The notes beneath the pieces were generated by a model. That model had not been told where the DNA came from. It worked only from the letters and a program-made list of their open reading frames with translations, and made no database searches. A DNA stretch of 8,997 nt from Propionibacteriaceae bacterium (GTDB lineage: Bacteria; Actinomycetota; Actinomycetes; Propionibacteriales; Propionibacteriaceae). Shown piece after piece: positions 5,511 through 8,997 of this stretch; within the stretch, counting starts at the first letter, position 1; each line of letters starts with the position of its first letter. The DNA lies in the NCBI GenBank assembly GCA_030528545.1, contig JAUMYR010000116.1:1-8997 (forward strand), written 5' to 3'. The position numbers and the translations under genes are program-made.

Positions 5511-7286
5511 ATGACGCTGGCGCCACCGCCGGATGCGTCCCTCACACGCAGTGAGGATTTGCCGCACGGTACTAGCGGCTCTCAGCTCCACTCCCCCGCC
5601 GCTGGCGATGGGCCGCCTCGTCGCCGCAGTGCGATCGGCACCAGGAGCGGAACCTGGACCAACCTGGCCACCTTTATCTTCGGGTGTGGCGCATCCCTGG
5701 CTCAGGCCGGGGCGCTGATCGCGGTCGGCAGGGCGATTGGCGACATCATCGTCTCGCGCCCTCCGAATGCCCAGCTCGTGGTCGCCACGGTGTGCGCGAC
5801 GGTGTCGGCGCTGTGCCACCTCACCGCCCAGGCGATCGCCCGCGAGTCGGCCTCCGCCGAGGAGAACCGGCTACGGCGGCGCGTGTTGTCCCATCTGCTG
5901 GCTCTCGGCCCGGCACGCAGCGTTGAGGTTCGCACCGGAGCCACGGTGTCTACGCTGACCGACGGCGCGGAACGAGTCGCGCTGTACCGTCAGACCTTCC
6001 TGCCGCAGGCCATCGCCTCGGCCCTATCTCCATTGCTCGTGGTGGTTCTGCTGGGGCTTCTGGTCGATCCGGTCCCGGCGGTGGTGCTCGGTTTCTCCAC
6101 GGTCGTCATCCCCTTCCTGATCGTCGGTTTTCAGCGCTGTTTCCGGCGCAGTTCGTCGGATTCCAGGAGGCAGAGAGAGGGCCTGGCCCGCCGCTATCTG
6201 GACGCGATTCAGGGGCTGACCACCCTGGTGCTGTTCCGGGCGGCTCGCCGCACCGAGGAATCGCTGCGGGAGGCCGGGGAAGCGAATCGCCGCGCGGTGA
6301 TGAAACTGCTCGCTGGCAATCAGGTCGTGATCTTGGTGACCGACGGGTTGTTCTCGCTGCTGCTCATCAGCGGGGCCATCGCCTCGGCCCTGTTGCGGTT
6401 GCAGGCCGGGGCGATCGGGGTCGGGGATGCGCTGGCCATCGTCGTGGTGTCCTATGTGCTGCTCGAACCGCTCGATCAGGTCGGGGCTTTCTTCTATGTG
6501 GGGATGGGTGGCCTGGCGAACCAGCGAGCGATGCGCGCCATCCTGGATCGCCCATTGCCCGCGGCTCACAGTTCATCGGCGCGACCGGTGGCGGTGGGTA
6601 CAGACGATGAGATCCTGCTGACCGGCGCTGACCTGGCCTGGGCCGAGGAGCCGGTTCTCAGCGACGTCAATCTCCGCGTCCGCAAGGGGGAACACCTCGC
6701 GGTGGTGGGGCCATCGGGGGCTGGCAAGTCGACTCTGCTGGCGGCCCTGGCCGGTGACCTTGCGCCGGCCGGCGGCAGCGTGGTGGTGGACGGAGTCGAG
6801 CTGACCCCGGCGTCCCAGGAGGAAGTGCGCCGCGGCTCGGCGATCGTGTCCCAGATCACGTGGCTGTTCACCGGAACGATCGCCGACAACCTGCGGCTCG
6901 CCGCACCCGAGGCCGACGAGGAGGCGATGTGGCGTGCCCTTGAAGCGGCGAACCTGGCTGATGAGGTGCGTCTCATGCCCGAGGGTCTGAATACCCAGGT
7001 TGGAGAACAGGGCCATGGGCTGTCGGGTGGCCAGGCACAACGGGTCTCTCTGGCAAGGGCCTTCCTTGCGGGGCGCCCCATCTTGCTGCTCGACGAGCCG
7101 ACCAGCCAGGTCGATCTGGCCAGCGAGTCGGCGATCGTCGAGGCCATCGGCAGGATCAGCGAAGGACGCACCGTGGTCACGGTGTCCCACCGTGCCGGTG
7201 CCCTGGTCAGCGCTGACCGGACCGTCCGGGTCAGCGACGGACGGGTCGTCCCGATCGGAACGCAACCGATGGGAGCCACAGCATGA
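5511..7286 (+). CDS. ABC half-transporter, fused membrane and ATPase domains (YbtP/IrtA/CydD-like)
   Basis: This 591-residue type IV (exporter-fold) half-transporter has a Pro/Ser-rich cytoplasmic tail (1-45). Six membrane helices follow at roughly 51-80, 87-110, 162-185, 188-208, 271-297 and 303-330. The ATPase domain spans about 367-585: Walker A GPSGAGKST at 400-408, Q-loop Q448, signature LSGGQ at 504-508, Walker B ILLLDEP at 524-530, D-loop SQVD at 532-535 and H-loop H560, so the site looks catalytically complete. It is coupled to the next gene by ATGA, implying a heterodimer. The iron box just upstream suggests iron-repressed siderophore or chelate transport, as with the importers YbtPQ and IrtAB. 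It lacks the siderophore-interaction (ferric reductase) domain found at the N-terminus of IrtA. NBD segments such as GTIADNLRLAAP also resemble CydD, a thiol exporter, but no cytochrome bd gene is nearby. Transport direction cannot be read from sequence. Confidence 0.88.
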   Translation: MTLAPPPDASLTRSEDLPHGTSGSQLHSPAAGDGPPRRRSAIGTRSGTWTNLATFIFGCGASLAQAGALIAVGRAIGDIIVSRPPNAQLVVATVCATVSALCHLTAQAIARESASAEENRLRRRVLSHLLALGPARSVEVRTGATVSTLTDGAERVALYRQTFLPQAIASALSPLLVVVLLGLLVDPVPAVVLGFSTVVIPFLIVGFQRCFRRSSSDSRRQREGLARRYLDAIQGLTTLVLFRAARRTEESLREAGEANRRAVMKLLAGNQVVILVTDGLFSLLLISGAIASALLRLQAGAIGVGDALAIVVVSYVLLEPLDQVGAFFYVGMGGLANQRAMRAILDRPLPAAHSSSARPVAVGTDDEILLTGADLAWAEEPVLSDVNLRVRKGEHLAVVGPSGAGKSTLLAALAGDLAPAGGSVVVDGVELTPASQEEVRRGSAIVSQITWLFTGTIADNLRLAAPEADEEAMWRALEAANLADEVRLMPEGLNTQVGEQGHGLSGGQAQRVSLARAFLAGRPILLLDEPTSQVDLASESAIVEAIGRISEGRTVVTVSHRAGALVSADRTVRVSDGRVVPIGTQPMGATA

Positions 7287-8997
7287 CACCCACCCGCCGT
7301 CAGCTCTTTGGCTGGATCCTTGGCGTCACTCGCCCGGTCCTCGCCCCCTTGGGCCTGTCCACCCTGTGCCGTCTCGCCGATCAGTTCCTCGGCGTGTCCA
7401 TCTTCGCACTCGGGGCATGGGCGGTCGTGAGTGTCGCCGACCCATCGGGCACCGGCCGGGGAGCACCGTCGCTGGCGACGATCGTCGGGCTGCTGGTGGT
7501 GGCCTGCCTGCTGAAGGCGGGGTTCCGCTATGCCGAGCATTTCCTGGGGCACCTGGTCGCGTTCAAGGCCCTCGAACTGTTACGGACGGAGATCTTCCGG
7601 GCCCTCGTGCCCCGGGCACCGCGGGTCATGCTGACCTCCCGCTCCGGCGGCCTGATGGCCCGGGCGACCAAGGACGTCGACCGGATCGAGGTCTTCTTCG
7701 CACACACCATCGCCCCGGTGGTCAGCGCGGTGGTGGTCCCCATCGTGGTGTTGCTGCTGGTCGGGTGGTCGGCTTCGTGGCTGGTGGCGGCCTCGGCCGC
7801 GCCTTTCGTCGTGGCGGCGATCGTGGTGACGCCGGTCCTCGGCTCCCGGTCCTCGCTGCGGGCGTCCCGCCGGGTGGCGGCGTCCCGCTCCCGGCTGGTA
7901 CAGCACGTCACCGATTCGCTACAGGGCATGAGGGAGGTCGTGAGTTACGGCAACACCGGCCGCCGGTTGGACCAGACCGATGACCTGGGAGCCGAGCTGG
8001 CCCGTTGCTCCCGGCTGCCTACCTGGTGGGCGGCGCTGCGCAGGGGCGGCAACCACATGCTGATGCTGGCCGCGGCGATCGCCATGGTCTGTGTCGGGCT
8101 GGAAGAGGCGAAGGCTGGCCCGATCGACGCCGCCGCGCTGGCGGCGGGCATAGCGGCGGTCGTCAGGCTGACCGAGGTGATTCGCGGCGTGGAAGACCTG
8201 GCCGCTTCGGTGAGCACCTCCTTGGCCTCCGCCGAGAGAGTGTGGGAGACGGTGCACTCCCCCATCCTGGTGCCCGATGGCACCGTGGAACTGGAGCGTG
8301 CCCGGGCCCACGAGGTCTCTTGGGAGGCGGTGAGCTACCACTACCCAGGCTCCAGCCGGGCCGCCCTGGAGGACGTGACGGTGCGTGCCGAGGCCGGGCG
8401 CTGGAGCTGCCTGGTGGGGGCATCCGGGTCGGGTAAATCGACGCTGGCCCAGCTCGCCCTGCGCTTCGACGACCCGGCTGCCGGACGGGTGCTGGTCGGT
8501 GGGCGCGACATCCGGGACCTGACCGGGGACACGCTGCGCCGCGACGTCGCCATCGTCACCCAGCGCACCCATCTGTTCCGGGGCACGGTCGCCGAGAATC
8601 TGCGGCTGGTGCGTCCTGAGGCCAGCGACGAGAACCTGGTGTGGGCCTGCCAGGCCGCCTGCCTCCACGACGACATCCTGGCCCTGCCCCAGGGCTATGA
8701 CACGGTGGTTGGTGAGCGGGGCGCGAGCCTGTCGGGCGGCCAGTGTCAGCGCCTAGCGCTGGCCCGGGCGCTGCTGGCGGAACCGGCCGTGCTGGTGCTT
8801 GATGAGTTCACCTCCCACCTCGACCCCGCCCTGGCTGAGAGGGTGCGTGCGGCGGTCCGCGCCGCCACACCCGGGGTGACCGTCATCGAGGTCAGCCACC
8901 GGCTCAGCCAGATCCGCGACGTGGACCAGGTGGTCGTGCTGGACGCCGGGCGCCTCGTCCAGTCCGGGACGCCGGACGAACTCCTGGCCGTCGACGG
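7283..8997 (+). CDS. ABC half-transporter, second subunit (YbtQ/IrtB/CydC-like), 3' end outside window
   Basis: 571 codons are visible and no stop is reached; typical family length is about 580-600, so little is missing. Membrane helices lie at roughly 23-52, 64-86, 143-163, 165-187, 257-275 and 283-303, with the cytoplasmic SGGLMARATKDVDRIEVFF segment (121-139) typical of this fold. The ATPase domain has Walker A GASGSGKST at 379-387, Q-loop Q427 in VTQRTHLFRGT, signature LSGGQ at 483-487, Walker B VLVLDEF at 503-509, D-loop SHLD at 511-514 and H-loop H539. The catalytic glutamate E508 is present, but the usual proline after it is replaced by phenylalanine. The ATG at 7283 overlaps the previous stop codon by four bases, so the two subunits are made together and probably form one heterodimeric transporter. 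The likely role is the same as for its partner: iron-regulated chelate or siderophore transport, by analogy. Confidence 0.88.
   Translation, partial: MTPTRRQLFGWILGVTRPVLAPLGLSTLCRLADQFLGVSIFALGAWAVVSVADPSGTGRGAPSLATIVGLLVVACLLKAGFRYAEHFLGHLVAFKALELLRTEIFRALVPRAPRVMLTSRSGGLMARATKDVDRIEVFFAHTIAPVVSAVVVPIVVLLLVGWSASWLVAASAAPFVVAAIVVTPVLGSRSSLRASRRVAASRSRLVQHVTDSLQGMREVVSYGNTGRRLDQTDDLGAELARCSRLPTWWAALRRGGNHMLMLAAAIAMVCVGLEEAKAGPIDAAALAAGIAAVVRLTEVIRGVEDLAASVSTSLASAERVWETVHSPILVPDGTVELERARAHEVSWEAVSYHYPGSSRAALEDVTVRAEAGRWSCLVGASGSGKSTLAQLALRFDDPAAGRVLVGGRDIRDLTGDTLRRDVAIVTQRTHLFRGTVAENLRLVRPEASDENLVWACQAACLHDDILALPQGYDTVVGERGASLSGGQCQRLALARALLAEPAVLVLDEFTSHLDPALAERVRAAVRAATPGVTVIEVSHRLSQIRDVDQVVVLDAGRLVQSGTPDELLAVD

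Noticed and set aside
5511..8997. Assigning the half-transporter pair firmly as CydDC (thiol exporter for cytochrome bd assembly).
   Set aside because: Some ATPase-domain segments resemble CydD and CydC, but no cydAB genes are next to them and the iron box directly upstream favours iron-chelate transport. Kept as the main alternative.

Overview
The window is GC-rich, densely packed DNA with GTG as well as ATG starts and tightly overlapping genes. It also carries a DtxR/IdeR-type iron box. Together these point to a high-GC actinobacterium; a member of the Propionibacteriaceae is a guess from general style, not something the sequence proves. No rRNA, tRNA, CRISPR array, insertion sequence or phage gene was seen.

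Layout. Bases 1-104 (minus strand) hold the first 34 codons of a D-3-phosphoglycerate dehydrogenase (serA), with what looks like its own near-leaderless promoter in the 43-base gap behind the neighbouring operon. Bases 148-5042 (minus strand) are a complete five-gene Dpp/Opp/Nik-type ABC importer. In order of transcription it encodes a lipoprotein solute-binding protein (5042-3504), two permeases (3501-2548 and 2551-1739) and two ATPases (1739-927 and 930-148). The genes overlap by 1 or 4 bases or are 2 bases apart, so this is one translationally coupled operon. Bases 5043-5510 are a 468-base non-coding divergent region. It holds a strong DtxR/IdeR operator (5441-5459) and a long, stable inverted-repeat structure (5167-5220). 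Bases 5511-7286 and 7283-8997 (plus strand) are two coupled half-transporters of the type IV (exporter-fold) ABC family, each a membrane domain fused to an ATPase domain. The second runs off the window near its natural end.

How the genes may work together. The operator lies 48 bases upstream of the exporter-fold pair and in the shared control region of the divergent importer, so at least the pair, and possibly both, should be repressed when iron is plentiful. The importer subunits have the short lengths of the nickel/opine-metallophore branch (Nik, Cnt) rather than those of the long oligopeptide branch. Exporter-fold pairs under iron control include YbtPQ and IrtAB, which import ferric siderophores. 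The most economical reading is an iron-starvation locus for taking up, or cycling, a metal chelate. A similar combination, iron-regulated and including siderophore genes, is known to me from Corynebacterium diphtheriae (cdtQP-sidBA-ddpABCD, from memory). No siderophore synthesis gene is visible here, and the true substrate cannot be read from the sequence.
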